Shown one piece after another: positions 1-8,087 of a stretch of 19,593 nt of DNA (position 1 is the stretch's first letter; every line of letters begins with the position of its first letter). The stretch spans positions 1 to 19,593 of the forward strand of contig CAKUYM010000040.1 of the NCBI GenBank assembly GCA_934716785.1, written 5' to 3'. A model generated the notes under the pieces. It saw nothing but the letters and a program-made list of their open reading frames with translations, was not told the origin of the DNA and did no database searches. Origin of the DNA: an uncultured Bacteroides sp. Lineage in GTDB: Bacteria; Bacteroidota; Bacteroidia; Bacteroidales; Bacteroidaceae. A program made the position numbers and the translations under genes.

Positions 1-802
1 TGGAATCGTGCGTAAAATGGTAACCGTCATAACACACCCTCAATTCATCGCAGAGTTTCTCATACGTCATGCCACGTACTGATGCAAACTCATGGAGTTC
101 GGCTTCCAAGTTTTCGTGGATTTCACGTTCACTCACACCGCAAAGTTCAACATATTCATTCCACATCGAAATATCATCCAGATTGTTCAGGTCGCTGAAA
201 CTGACCTTACCAAACTTAGTCACACCCGTTAGTAAAGCAAACTTGATACAGCCGTCCATCGTTTTGAGAGCCCCATAGAATGGCTTCAAGGTATCTCGGT
301 ATTGCTTCTGAAGATTTTCATTACCGATGGCTTGCAGCATAGGTTTGTCATATTCATCCACGAGAACAACCACACGTCTCCCCGTCTTTTCGCAAGCACG
401 CTGGATGATACCTGCAAAACGCAGGGAAAAGGATGTCTCAGACGGGCGGGTACCGTATTGACTTTCCCAATATTCAAGGTTATCATTCAATATATTATCC
501 AGACTTTCCGGAGTATCATACTTCTCAATATTAAGGTCCAGATGTAATATAGGATATTTTATCCAATCCTTTTCCAATTTTTCAATTGCCAACCCCGCAA
601 AAAGTTCCTTTTTCCCCTGGAAGTAAGCCTCCAAGGTAGATACGAGCAGACTCTTCCCGAAACGACGCGGACGGCTCAAAAAGTAATAACGCCCGGTCTT
701 GACCATTTTATACATCAATGCCGTCTTATCAACATAAAAATAGCCATCCTGACGAAGACTTTCGAAATTCTGAATGCCTATGGGATAAATCTTGTTACTC
801 AT
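1..802 (-). CDS. AAA-ATPase-like protein (probable PD-(D/E)XK nuclease fusion), C-terminus outside window
   Basis: The reading frame is open from an ATG at 802 down to base 1, giving 267 codons with no stop. The protein starts MSNKIYPIGIQNF. A P-loop-like segment SRPRRFGKSLL lies at about residues 43-53, a Walker B segment VVVLVDEYDKP at 144-154, and the segment LLTGVTKFGKVSFSDLNNL at 190-208. This set is characteristic of the AAA-ATPase_like family (PF09820), whose members usually run to about 520 residues and end in a PD-(D/E)XK_9 nuclease-like domain. That C-terminal half is not visible here. These proteins are abundant and often multi-copy in Bacteroides, and their biological role is unknown. 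A good -7 element lies about 40 bp upstream, and the gene appears to be transcribed alone from the repeat-rich gap on its right. Family assignment is firm; any function beyond ATP binding is inference. Confidence 0.9.
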   Translation of the reverse strand, partial: MSNKIYPIGIQNFESLRQDGYFYVDKTALMYKMVKTGRYYFLSRPRRFGKSLLVSTLEAYFQGKKELFAGLAIEKLEKDWIKYPILHLDLNIEKYDTPESLDNILNDNLEYWESQYGTRPSETSFSLRFAGIIQRACEKTGRRVVVLVDEYDKPMLQAIGNENLQKQYRDTLKPFYGALKTMDGCIKFALLTGVTKFGKVSFSDLNNLDDISMWNEYVELCGVSEREIHENLEAELHEFASVRGMTYEKLCDELRVCYDGYHFTHDS

Positions 803-841
803 AATCTCTTCCTTTACCTTTATAACTCAATGAGTGCAACG

Positions 842-849
842 CAAAGATA
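842..849 (-). promoter_or_regulatory. Bacteroides-type -7 element for the AAA-ATPase-like gene
   Basis: Read on the minus strand this is TATCTTTG, an exact match to the Bacteroides -7 consensus TAnnTTTG. It lies about 40 bp before the ATG at 802, which leaves a leader of roughly 30 nt. I see no clear TTTG -33 box at the usual 19-21 bp spacing. Confidence 0.5.
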
Positions 850-906
850 AGGATTTTTAATAGCAACACTCCTTTATTCTCGAATTTATTTTGCAGCAAC
901 CTCATC

Positions 907-1063
907 CCACTAAAGAGTTTTTTAATAAATCATTTCTCATATTCTCATCTTTTACAGATAATATGTTTATATTCAACAGAGTAAACAATGAGAAATAGCT
1001 TTCAAAAATAGTATTTCTCATACTTTTCCCGTCATTCTCCACTAAAAACAGGCATCTCTCATG
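907..1063 (-). repeat. Left arm of inverted repeat (ATGAGAAAT-rich)
   Basis: Read on the minus strand, this arm aligns without gaps to 1463-1619 on the plus strand. Over the inner 137 positions (927-1063 against 1463-1599) I counted 98 identities by hand, about 71%. The arm is studded with ATGAGAAAT. It also contains its own 10-bp hairpin, ATGAGAAATA at 988-997 against TATTTCTCAT at 1012-1021, with a 14-nt loop. An open frame of 60 codons (1084-902) spans it and encodes the tripeptide MRN three times. I cannot tell whether it is translated. The paired inverted arms suggest a small non-autonomous element or a structured repeat, but no transposase or target-site duplication was recognised. Confidence 0.75.
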
Positions 1064-1199
1064 GTATGAAAAAGCATTTCTCATTAAAAGGATTAATGAG
1101 CAGGATATGACATAGCCTTAGACAACATGTCAAGTAAGTGAATAACAGATGTTTTGTAGCCGATATCATTGTGTGAACAAACCTTCATACGTACCGTTC

Positions 1200-1275
1200 C
1201 ACTATAGTGAACAGTTCTGTGCACTACAGTGGAAAGATCGTTGCACTACAGTGAAAAGGCTTGCGCACTACAGTA
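1200..1275. repeat. Four near-palindromic 10-mers at exact 22-bp period
   Basis: Copies are CACTATAGTG at 1200-1209 (a perfect palindrome), CACTACAGTG at 1222-1231, CACTACAGTG at 1244-1253 and CACTACAGTA at 1266-1275. The starts are exactly 22 bp apart, while the 12-bp spacers are mostly different (the third and fourth copies are preceded by TTG or TGCG). A 22-bp step is close to two helical turns, so the copies would sit on one face of the DNA, as in an operator array or iteron set. The period is not a multiple of three and no open frame runs through it, so it is not a coding repeat. Confidence 0.75.
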
Positions 1276-1429
1276 CAACGATACAGATGTCGCATTGATA
1301 ACACATTGATTGCAGCTATATAATCTCCGGCTGTCAGCTGGTTATAATGAAGATTGGCTATCGTTTTATGACTGTTCATAGCAGGCCAATGCCTGAATCA
1401 TAAAAATAGCATTTACAATGTATGAAAAG

Positions 1430-1471
1430 TACTGAGAGCAACATGAGAAATACTGAAAGCAGCATGAGAAA
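1430..1471. repeat. 21-bp tandem duplication at the inner edge of the right arm
   Basis: The units 1430-1450 and 1451-1471 are directly adjacent and differ at two positions only. Each begins TACTGA and ends CATGAGAAA. The second unit runs into the right inverted arm at 1463, so the ATGAGAAAT motif of the arm seems to have been duplicated locally. Confidence 0.75.
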
Positions 1472-1619
1472 TGCCTATTTTTAGTGGTAAGTGTCGGACA
1501 AAGGATGAGAAACGCCATTGAGCGGCTTTATTTCTCATTACGTACTTATCTGGCTATAAACACATTGCACGAAAACAATGAGAACATGAGAAATGATTTC
1601 GCTTTTTCCTCTTTAGTAG
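1463..1619 (+). repeat. Right arm of inverted repeat (ATGAGAAAT-rich)
   Basis: This is the plus-strand partner of the arm at 907-1063, in the opposite orientation and 399 bp away. Both arms end outward in CTCTTTAGT. Its internal hairpin keeps the same ends (ATGAGAAA at 1505-1512, TTTCTCAT at 1531-1538), although the loop sequence has changed, now with a small GCC/GGC pairing inside. Keeping the ends while the loop changes hints that the structure matters. The frame matching the left arm's 60-codon frame has a TAG six codons after the ATG at 1464. Confidence 0.72.
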
Positions 1620-1710
1620 AGAGAAGAAATATTGTTCTAAGAATAAAAACATACAGAATAAAACTCCTCAAACTTCATTAGGAAAAAGAGACATAGCTTT
1701 ATCATAAAAG

Positions 1711-1770
1711 ACAGCCGATAAGCTGCACAACAGGTAAAGAAATACCTGCATTCGGCAACTTATCGGCTGT
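1711..1770 (-). terminator. Stem-loop downstream of the six-gene unit, probable terminator
   Basis: A perfect 12-bp outer stem pairs ACAGCCGATAAG (1711-1722) with CTTATCGGCTGT (1759-1770). Inside it, CAGGTA (1731-1736) pairs with TACCTG (1743-1748) around a 6-nt loop. On the minus strand the stem is followed by CTTTTATGAT, a short U-rich run. It lies 55 bp past the stop of the lipoprotein gene at 1826 and is well placed to end transcription of the SusCD unit. Confidence 0.6.
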
Positions 1771-1825
1771 TTCATATATCCCTGCGGAAGCAAAACACTT
1801 CCACAGAAACCGTAGGATAAGGTAA

Positions 1826-3088
1826 TTATTTCTTTTTCTTCAAAGTGAAGTTAACCTGCATACCACCCAAAGAAGCAGTCGGCTTCTCAGCTTCATACAT
1901 ACCATATTCATCAAATGACGGCATGAAAGATTTTGAATTATAGTCGATAATATAGACATCGAGTAGTGTTTCACCGCTCTCACTGTCAGTAACATTTTTC
2001 ACACCCATGTATGCCACTTTATCTGTACTAACTTCCGTAGCAGAGAAATAACGATTCACATTTTCAAGTTTAAGCAGTTGAAGCGTTTTCCATCCACTCA
2101 TATCGAATCTGAACTTTTGTTCTTTATCAATAGCAAAATCTGAAGTCTCACGGAAGTAGTTCTTCAATTCAGACTTCAATGAAGTAGTCAGTTTATAACC
2201 CTCGGCAGAGCCATCTCCTGAGAAAGTGAAAGTATCATCGGCATTGAATACGGGCCAGCCTTCAAGGTCTTTTTCTGTAGCGCCCCATGATGACGCCATA
2301 CCATCCTTAGTAGTAATCAACTCATTCATCACCCATGTGCCAAGCAAGTCGGAAGCATAACTACCTATCATCGTAACAGTAGCAGTCGGGAAAGCACCTT
2401 TTACAAAACCTTCGGCTTCGGTCACCTGCGGAGCGAGCACAATAACATTCTTTTCAGTGTCAAGAGTAACAGCTCTCAGTTTGAAAGCACACTTGCTGGA
2501 CCCTTTCAGAATGGTAGCAGTCTTGTTGACAAACTCATAGTTGGTGCCTTCTACAGCGGTAGAAGCAGCATCGGCAGCAACGCTCACCTCGATGTCATTC
2601 TCGGCTGTATAGGTAGATCCGTCCTTGATATTGAGCAGTGAAAGTTCCACTTCCACCTCGTTACCCATCACATATGCTTTTTGCACGAATGAATAAAGGC
2701 GCTTGTCCTGTACGCCAAGGTTGATAGTGGTGGTAGGGTTGGCACCGCCTTCCACTCCGGAAAGCCCCATCGTGATAGTCTTGCTTTCCGTAAAGTTGTT
2801 CTTGGCTGTCACAACGATACTCATCACCGGCGCACTGCCGCCCACTACATACTTCTGTGCAGACACAGTATAATCCTCGTCCATCTTGGCCGTACCACCA
2901 AATACTACAGGAATTTCAGTCACAGTCTCAGGAGCATTGCTGGCAGTGATATTGATAGCCAGATTACCCTTAGTCAGTGTGTAATTGTTACTTTCGAATG
3001 ACACCTTGAAAGTGTTGTCATCATCACTGCTACAAGCCGTAAATACAGCGGCTACAAGCAACATTAAAAAAGGAAAAACTCTCTTCAT
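1826..3088 (-). CDS. Surface lipoprotein with Calx-beta-like repeats
   Basis: The protein has 420 residues. A type II signal peptide ends ...VAAVFTAC with the lipidated Cys at position 19, followed by SSDDD. Acidic residues right after the Cys match the Bacteroidetes export signal that sends lipoproteins to the cell surface. Residues about 27-128 look like a Calx-beta-type domain, with VVFGGTAKMDEDYTV as its marker. Residues about 130-243 form a second, weaker repeat with a similar EGTNYEF strand. From about 247 a different domain begins with DLLGTWVMNE, a lipocalin-like opening. It is the last gene of the SusCD unit, 36 bp after the small lipoprotein gene. By position it is an accessory surface lipoprotein, possibly a substrate-binding partner of the transporter. 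Its ligand is unknown, and no enzymatic motif is visible. Confidence 0.88.
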   Translation of the reverse strand: MKRVFPFLMLLVAAVFTACSSDDDNTFKVSFESNNYTLTKGNLAINITASNAPETVTEIPVVFGGTAKMDEDYTVSAQKYVVGGSAPVMSIVVTAKNNFTESKTITMGLSGVEGGANPTTTINLGVQDKRLYSFVQKAYVMGNEVEVELSLLNIKDGSTYTAENDIEVSVAADAASTAVEGTNYEFVNKTATILKGSSKCAFKLRAVTLDTEKNVIVLAPQVTEAEGFVKGAFPTATVTMIGSYASDLLGTWVMNELITTKDGMASSWGATEKDLEGWPVFNADDTFTFSGDGSAEGYKLTTSLKSELKNYFRETSDFAIDKEQKFRFDMSGWKTLQLLKLENVNRYFSATEVSTDKVAYMGVKNVTDSESGETLLDVYIIDYNSKSFMPSFDEYGMYEAEKPTASLGGMQVNFTLKKKK

Positions 3089-3124
3089 TTTTCTTCAACT
3101 TTTTGATTGGTTAATATAAAAATT

Positions 3125-3328
3125 TTAATTAGCGTTCTCGTTATATTCTTTTTCCATCGCACTGATGACTTCACGATCCGCATCGCTCAACGGCTCCGGA
3201 TCGGGCATTTTGTATTGTGAAGCAACAGTCTTTTCAACGGGCGGCACCTCATCAGTCTTTTCACAAGAGACAAACGCCACGGCTGTGCAAACAACAGACA
3301 AGGCTAACACATATATATACTTCTTCAT
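3125..3328 (-). CDS. 67-residue lipoprotein between the susD-like and Calx-beta genes
   Basis: This is a very small lipoprotein with a signal peptide ending AVAFVSC (Cys22), so the mature chain is only about 46 residues. The mature part opens EKTDEVPP, carries a Pro/Asp segment MPDPEPLSDADRE, and ends in a short acidic helix-like stretch. No catalytic motif is present. Its ATG lies 20 bp after the stop of the susD-like gene, and the next gene follows after 36 bp, so it is almost certainly co-transcribed. A conserved signal peptide, lipobox and tight spacing argue for a real gene despite its size. It may be a structural subunit or lid component on the SusCD complex, but that is inference from position only. 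I do not recognise a named family. Confidence 0.82.
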   Translation of the reverse strand: MKKYIYVLALSVVCTAVAFVSCEKTDEVPPVEKTVASQYKMPDPEPLSDADREVISAMEKEYNENAN

Positions 3329-3348
3329 GATTCTCTATGTTTTTAAAG

Positions 3349-4731
3349 TTAGTATTCCATTTCCGTATAACCGGGGTTCTGCTGCAAGTCCGGATTCAAC
3401 TGAATGTCAGAAGCCGGCAAGGCAAATGTGTACATAAACTTACGGGTATAATATTTCAATCCGTTTCTCGTTACCCAAAACTCCGGTCTTCCGTTGCGCT
3501 TCAACTCAAAGAAACGATCGGCTTCCATATACATCTCCTTCCGGCGTTCGCACAAGATGGCGTAGAGCAGCGGCGTCAACAGTTTGCCCTGCGCGTCTTC
3601 CTGAATTCTGTCCTCCGTATCTACAGCCGGCAGCGTCTCCATTGTGTAGGGTGTATAATCTTCGATGCGGTGCTTGCGAAAGTCGTTGAGCAGGCTGAGC
3701 GCATCTTCCGTCTCCCCCAGATGGCAGGCACTCTCCATGGCAATCAGAGCCAGTTCGGCAGAGCGTAAATTGCAGGAGAACACCTTCTTATTCTTACGCA
3801 TCCTACCGATGAAGAGATTGTAACGGATATCCTTCTCCCCCTCCTTGAAAAGTTTGATGTAACGGATGCTGATGGGACGGGCGGCAATATAAGTATTCTG
3901 CGTGGTAAAATTCTTGTCCAGCTTACCCGTGCGGAACAGCATATTCCCCGCCACGGCATTATAATCAGTCATCATGGCCTTGTACGCCTCACCCTCTATC
4001 AGCGGATATCGTTGCAGCAGCTCAAGCGCCAGTTCCTTGGCTTCCTTGTAGCGTTGGCACCAGAAGTAGAGACGTGCCAAATACCCCTTCATCACATCAG
4101 CAGTGAAGAAATAAAGTTCGTTCTGCACATTGTAGTCGATAGCCTTTTTCATATCGCTCTCCGCTTGTGCGATAGTTTGCTCCAAGGTACTGCGCAAAGG
4201 ACGGGCTTCCATGTCGAATTCCGTCACAAGGGGCACACCGAGCTGCTCATCCGCCGAACCCACCGGCGGGCAGAAGAGCCGGATAAGCTGGTAGTAGCCG
4301 ATACCGCGAAAAGCATAGGCAGTGCCCAATATGTCCTTCGCCTCTTGCGTTTCGGTATCTCCTTTCAGATTGTCGATAACTATATTGCTACGGGCTATGG
4401 TGGCATAGATAGATTTGTAAGTACTACTGCCGGAACACAGTTCACCAATATAGGTACGCAGCATGCCTCCGATAGGATACTCCGTCAGGTTGGTCTCCAA
4501 ATTGTCGCAGTAGCATTCGTTTGTGTAAGCATCCACCCCTTCTATGGCATATTTCACACCCACAGTATTTGCCTCCGCATTATCTATCTCATTGCACATT
4601 TCATGGATGATGGCAGAAAAGTCTTCCGCTGTTTCGGGGATAGTCTTGTCATACGGCTTGATGTCGAGAAAATGACCGCAAGAACTCAGGCCGACCGCCA
4701 GCATCCACAGATATATTACCTTCTTTTTCAT
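3349..4731 (-). CDS. SusD/RagB-family substrate-binding lipoprotein
   Basis: The protein has 460 residues with signal peptide MKKKVIYLWMLAVGLSSC and lipidated Cys18. The mature start GHFLDIKPYDKTIPET is the usual SusD opening. The middle is helical and TPR-like (ARSNIVIDNLKG, AYAFRGIGYYQLIRLFCPP). Near the C-terminus are DRFFELKRNGRPEF and the characteristic end ASDIQLNPDLQQNPGY. SusD proteins sit as a hinged lid on a SusC barrel and bind substrate at the cell surface. The pairing with two peptidase genes suggests peptides rather than glycans, as for RagB of Porphyromonas. The early region contains a CYC pair and another Cys in ELCSGS, which is unusual for the family and could form disulfides. 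It lies 28 bp after the susC-like gene. Family is certain; the substrate is inferred. Confidence 0.96.
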   Translation of the reverse strand: MKKKVIYLWMLAVGLSSCGHFLDIKPYDKTIPETAEDFSAIIHEMCNEIDNAEANTVGVKYAIEGVDAYTNECYCDNLETNLTEYPIGGMLRTYIGELCSGSSTYKSIYATIARSNIVIDNLKGDTETQEAKDILGTAYAFRGIGYYQLIRLFCPPVGSADEQLGVPLVTEFDMEARPLRSTLEQTIAQAESDMKKAIDYNVQNELYFFTADVMKGYLARLYFWCQRYKEAKELALELLQRYPLIEGEAYKAMMTDYNAVAGNMLFRTGKLDKNFTTQNTYIAARPISIRYIKLFKEGEKDIRYNLFIGRMRKNKKVFSCNLRSAELALIAMESACHLGETEDALSLLNDFRKHRIEDYTPYTMETLPAVDTEDRIQEDAQGKLLTPLLYAILCERRKEMYMEADRFFELKRNGRPEFWVTRNGLKYYTRKFMYTFALPASDIQLNPDLQQNPGYTEMEY

Positions 4732-4759
4732 ATTCTATAAAGTCTTTTTAGTCTGTTGT

Positions 4760-7700
4760 TTAGAAACCGATATTTACGCCCAACGAGAAACTACGGCTGA
4801 TGGGGTACACAGCTCCCGGCGATTCGGGGTTCAGTCCTTTGTAGCCGGTAACAATCAACACGTTGTTTGCCGTAAACGAGAATCCCATGTCAGACAGTCC
4901 CATCTTGGCAGTAATGCGCTGCGGCATATTATAAAGAAGCGAGATGCTGCCTATCTTCCAATAAGAGGCGTTGCAATAATAGGCTCCTCTCACGATATCG
5001 GATGAATAGACATTGTCCTTATCCACCAATATCGCCGTTCCTCTGGAGTCTATCAAACGTGGATACCCGTCCGTGATGTGATTGTCGGGTGTCCAACGGT
5101 AGGCGGCAGCCTTCAATTTATTTAAGTGAGCCGTATATACATCACTGGTCTGGCTTGGCACGACATTGGTTGTTGCCACCGACCACGCACTGTAAGCAAA
5201 GGAGTTTGTTATCTCATACTCTTTCTTTGCTCCCAAAGCAAAAGAGGAACTCATACTCAGGGTGAAGTTCTTGTAAGTTACGTTGGTGGAGAATCCGCCT
5301 GTCCAGGGAGCATTGCCTGTTCCTATATAATAGACATAATTATATTTATCGCGCTTGTCCTCGGTACTTGAGATAACGGTGCCCGGACGAAGGGCGAAAT
5401 TCAACAGACCGGTAGCAGCATCAATCCCTTCATACTTCCCCGCAAAGATGGCCGACTGCGGATAGTTGAGCCGTGTGGAGGAGAACGTGTAATCACCGGG
5501 AGCATTGTATTTTGTCAACTTATTCTGGTTGTAGGCGATATTGCCTGTCACACTCCACGAGAAATCTTTCAGTTTCAAGGGGGTAGCATTAATGGTCAGC
5601 TCTACTCCTTGGTTCACCTGCTCGGAGGTGTTATAGCTCTGAGTGGCGAATCCGGTAGTGGAAACCACCTTGACGGCTGTCACCAAGTCATACCCTCTCC
5701 GTCGATAGCCCGAAAGATACAGGTTCAGGCGGTTGTTGAGCAACCCGACATCCAAAGACGCGTTGTAGTCGCGCGTATGTTCCCAACGCAAGTTCGGATT
5801 GGGCGCATTGCTTACGGTACCCAAACGGAAGTTGTCGGCAGTGGTACTCCGATACCCACTATATGACATGATAATCTGCGGATAGACCGTCTTGTTGACA
5901 CCGCCCGTCAGTCCGGTAGACAAACGGATGGTGGCATGAGTGATGACGGGCTTGAGCGCTTTCATGAATTCCTCCTCGTCGATGTTCCAAGCCAATCCGG
6001 CAGACCAAGTGTAGTTGAACTGCTGCTTGCTACCGAAATTGTTCGAACCGTCTGAACGGATAGTGGCATTGGCGATGTACTTGCCACGGTAGACATAGTC
6101 GAGCGCACCATAGAAAGAAGCGAAAGCCGTTTTCTCTCTGGATTGTCCGGCAAGATAGTCCATGGAGTTGCGATACTGAATCAGTTCACTCTCGGTCAGC
6201 GAGCCGTCTGCCTTGGAGCCAATATAAGTAGGCGTGACGTGCTGTCCGGTCACAGGGTCGTAACCATACATCTTATGAAAGATGGATTTCGCCTCGTTGT
6301 GGCGCACTTCCGATCCTGCCACGGCACTGATACGGTGGTCTAAGGCGATGACCTTGGTATAATTCGCCTGAATACGTGCCAACCAGCTCAAGTTGCGATT
6401 GGACGTTTGGGTAAGCGATCCATATGTTCTCTGAGAAGTATAGGACATACCCTCGAACGGACGGTCTCGCCAAGCGGAATAGGTATTCTTGCCGATCTCG
6501 CAATCAGAGTTATCATTGCTGAAAGTGAAAGCAGCCAGTCCGTACAGTTTGAATCCCTCGAACAGGTTCCACGAAATATCACTACGCAACTGGGTAGAGG
6601 TGCTGTTGGTATTCATGGTAGTCTCGTTTATCTCACGCATCACATTGAAACCGTTGGGAGGGAGAAATATATCGACCTCACCGTTCACCGTCCTTAGCGT
6701 AAAACAAGTTTCATCGGCGGCATACGACCCGTCTGCATTATAGAGTTTCTCGTAAGGATTGGCAAAATAGGCATACTGAAAGATGTCGAAACGCTGACTG
6801 GGCGAGAGACTCGTCAGATAAGAGAAATCAACACTTGCGCTGTATTGCAGTTTGCTCGACGGAGTTCCGTTCACTTTGGCCGTGAAGTTATAGGAATTAG
6901 AGTTGGTACGTTTCACGATACCGTTGTTCTGATTGATACCCGCCGACACATAGAAAGTGTGCTTCTCCGAACCTCCCGACACGGATACGTTGTGCGAAGT
7001 GGACACACTGTTGCGGAACAATGCCTTGAACCAGTCGGTAGAGCTATTGCCCAACTCGGCGATATAAGCATCCTGCTCCTCAGTAGTCCATCCCGCAAAC
7101 CGACCGTAGCCCGAACGAATTTGTCCCACTATGCCGATGCGTGGATAATAACTGTTATTGGCATACCCCTCGGCCGAGAACTCATCCCAGATACTTTGCT
7201 CGTAGGCAAGCTTCTCCCGTGCATTCATCAAAGAAGCATCACGCGTGGGCGAAGTGGAGAGACTGACCGTACCGTTGTAGCTCACGCGCGTACGTCCCTG
7301 TTCACCCTTCTTCGTTGTGATGACAATGACACCCGCCTGTGCCTGCGAACCGTAAATGGCGGCAGCCGAAGCGTCTTTCAACACCGTGACACTCTCGATG
7401 TTCTGCGGACTGATGCCGGCGATACCGTTGGCATAGATAGTGCTGAAGTCGCCCGAACGGACAAGCGAACTACCGATATTAGGCATGCTCTTCTGGATAG
7501 GCACACCGTCCACTACCCACAACGGTTCGTTATTACCGGTGATGGAGCTGGTGCCTCGCACACGTACTTGCGCCGATTCGCCCGGCCGTCCGGAAGTAGC
7601 CGTAATACTCACACCCGCCATCTTGCCTTGCAGCAACATATCCACATTCTTCAGCGGAGAGTCTTTCAGTTCTTTTGCCGTGACGATGCTCACCGAACCG

Positions 7701-8074
7701 GTGCTTTTGCGGATGTCCGTCTGCGTATAGCCCGTCACCACCACTTGGTCGAGCGCCACGTTCGAACTGTTAAGCTGCACGTTCAGTTTTGCCGACTTGG
7801 CACGCATCTCTTTGCTCTCGCAGCCGATGTAGGAGAATATCAGCAAAGCGTCCTGCTTCACCTTCAGGGTGTACTTTCCGTTGATGTCGGTCGTTGTACC
7901 ATGGGCAGCGTCCTTCACCTTGACGGTGGCACCGATGAGCGGCTCGCCACTGTCGTCCGTGACCGTTCCGCTCACCGTAATGGTTTGGGCATTGGCTGCG
8001 CCTTGCCCGCAGACGAAAACAGAGGGCAGTAACAGCAACGTCCAAAGCAACAATAAAAATAAACTTCTTTTCAT
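4760..8074 (-). CDS. SusC/RagA-family TonB-dependent outer-membrane transporter
   Basis: The protein has 1104 residues, in the normal range for SusC. A cleavable signal peptide covers about residues 1-29. A carboxypeptidase-D-regulatory-like domain follows at about 32-104 (VSGTVTDDSGEPLIGATVKVKD). The TonB box is DQVVVTGY at 109-116, and the plug domain runs about 120-256, with the family markers NNEPLWVVDGVP and VTVLKDASAAAIYGSQA. The rest is a 22-strand-type barrel ending in the terminal strand RSFSLGVNIGF with a C-terminal Phe. It imports substrate across the outer membrane using TonB energy, with the SusD-like partner as lid. It starts 13 bp after the S9 peptidase gene ends, so transporter and peptidase share a transcript. 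No N-terminal signalling extension is present, so a FecIR-type sigma/anti-sigma circuit is not expected here. Confidence 0.97.
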   Translation of the reverse strand: MKRSLFLLLLWTLLLLPSVFVCGQGAANAQTITVSGTVTDDSGEPLIGATVKVKDAAHGTTTDINGKYTLKVKQDALLIFSYIGCESKEMRAKSAKLNVQLNSSNVALDQVVVTGYTQTDIRKSTGSVSIVTAKELKDSPLKNVDMLLQGKMAGVSITATSGRPGESAQVRVRGTSSITGNNEPLWVVDGVPIQKSMPNIGSSLVRSGDFSTIYANGIAGISPQNIESVTVLKDASAAAIYGSQAQAGVIVITTKKGEQGRTRVSYNGTVSLSTSPTRDASLMNAREKLAYEQSIWDEFSAEGYANNSYYPRIGIVGQIRSGYGRFAGWTTEEQDAYIAELGNSSTDWFKALFRNSVSTSHNVSVSGGSEKHTFYVSAGINQNNGIVKRTNSNSYNFTAKVNGTPSSKLQYSASVDFSYLTSLSPSQRFDIFQYAYFANPYEKLYNADGSYAADETCFTLRTVNGEVDIFLPPNGFNVMREINETTMNTNSTSTQLRSDISWNLFEGFKLYGLAAFTFSNDNSDCEIGKNTYSAWRDRPFEGMSYTSQRTYGSLTQTSNRNLSWLARIQANYTKVIALDHRISAVAGSEVRHNEAKSIFHKMYGYDPVTGQHVTPTYIGSKADGSLTESELIQYRNSMDYLAGQSREKTAFASFYGALDYVYRGKYIANATIRSDGSNNFGSKQQFNYTWSAGLAWNIDEEEFMKALKPVITHATIRLSTGLTGGVNKTVYPQIIMSYSGYRSTTADNFRLGTVSNAPNPNLRWEHTRDYNASLDVGLLNNRLNLYLSGYRRRGYDLVTAVKVVSTTGFATQSYNTSEQVNQGVELTINATPLKLKDFSWSVTGNIAYNQNKLTKYNAPGDYTFSSTRLNYPQSAIFAGKYEGIDAATGLLNFALRPGTVISSTEDKRDKYNYVYYIGTGNAPWTGGFSTNVTYKNFTLSMSSSFALGAKKEYEITNSFAYSAWSVATTNVVPSQTSDVYTAHLNKLKAAAYRWTPDNHITDGYPRLIDSRGTAILVDKDNVYSSDIVRGAYYCNASYWKIGSISLLYNMPQRITAKMGLSDMGFSFTANNVLIVTGYKGLNPESPGAVYPISRSFSLGVNIGF

Positions 8075-8087
8075 TCTGCTCGTTTTC

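Larger units (their letters stand above)
803..1825. other. Repeat-rich intergenic region without a convincing gene
   Basis: About 1 kb lies between the AAA-ATPase-like gene and the end of the Calx-beta lipoprotein gene. It holds two inverted 157-bp arms, a 21-bp tandem duplication, a 22-bp periodic array of near-palindromes and a strong stem-loop, listed separately. The only open frames are short (60 codons at 1084-902 on minus, 65 at 1484-1681 on plus), and they fall in the two arms. In the right arm a TAG interrupts the frame six codons after the matching ATG, and the matched sequence only continues in an open frame further on, so these look like repeat sequence rather than maintained genes. 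I found no tRNA-like or rRNA-like sequence. Confidence 0.7.

Noticed and set aside
902..1084. 60-codon minus-strand frame with three MRN tripeptides as a gene
   Set aside because: Its partner in the right arm is broken by an early stop, and it coincides with the repeat arm, so I list it as repeat sequence. A translated micro-protein is not excluded.
1200..1275. CRISPR array
   Set aside because: The repeat core is only 10 bp and the spacers 12 bp, far below CRISPR dimensions, and no cas gene is near.
803..1825. Insertion sequence or integrated element with its own transposase
   Set aside because: No transposase or integrase frame, no recognisable terminal inverted repeat of a known IS family and no clear target-site duplication were found. 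Only the inverted arms remain.
4012..4740. 242-codon plus-strand open frame opposite the susD-like gene
   Set aside because: It is fully antisense to a certain SusD-family gene, and its translation has no signal peptide or domain features.
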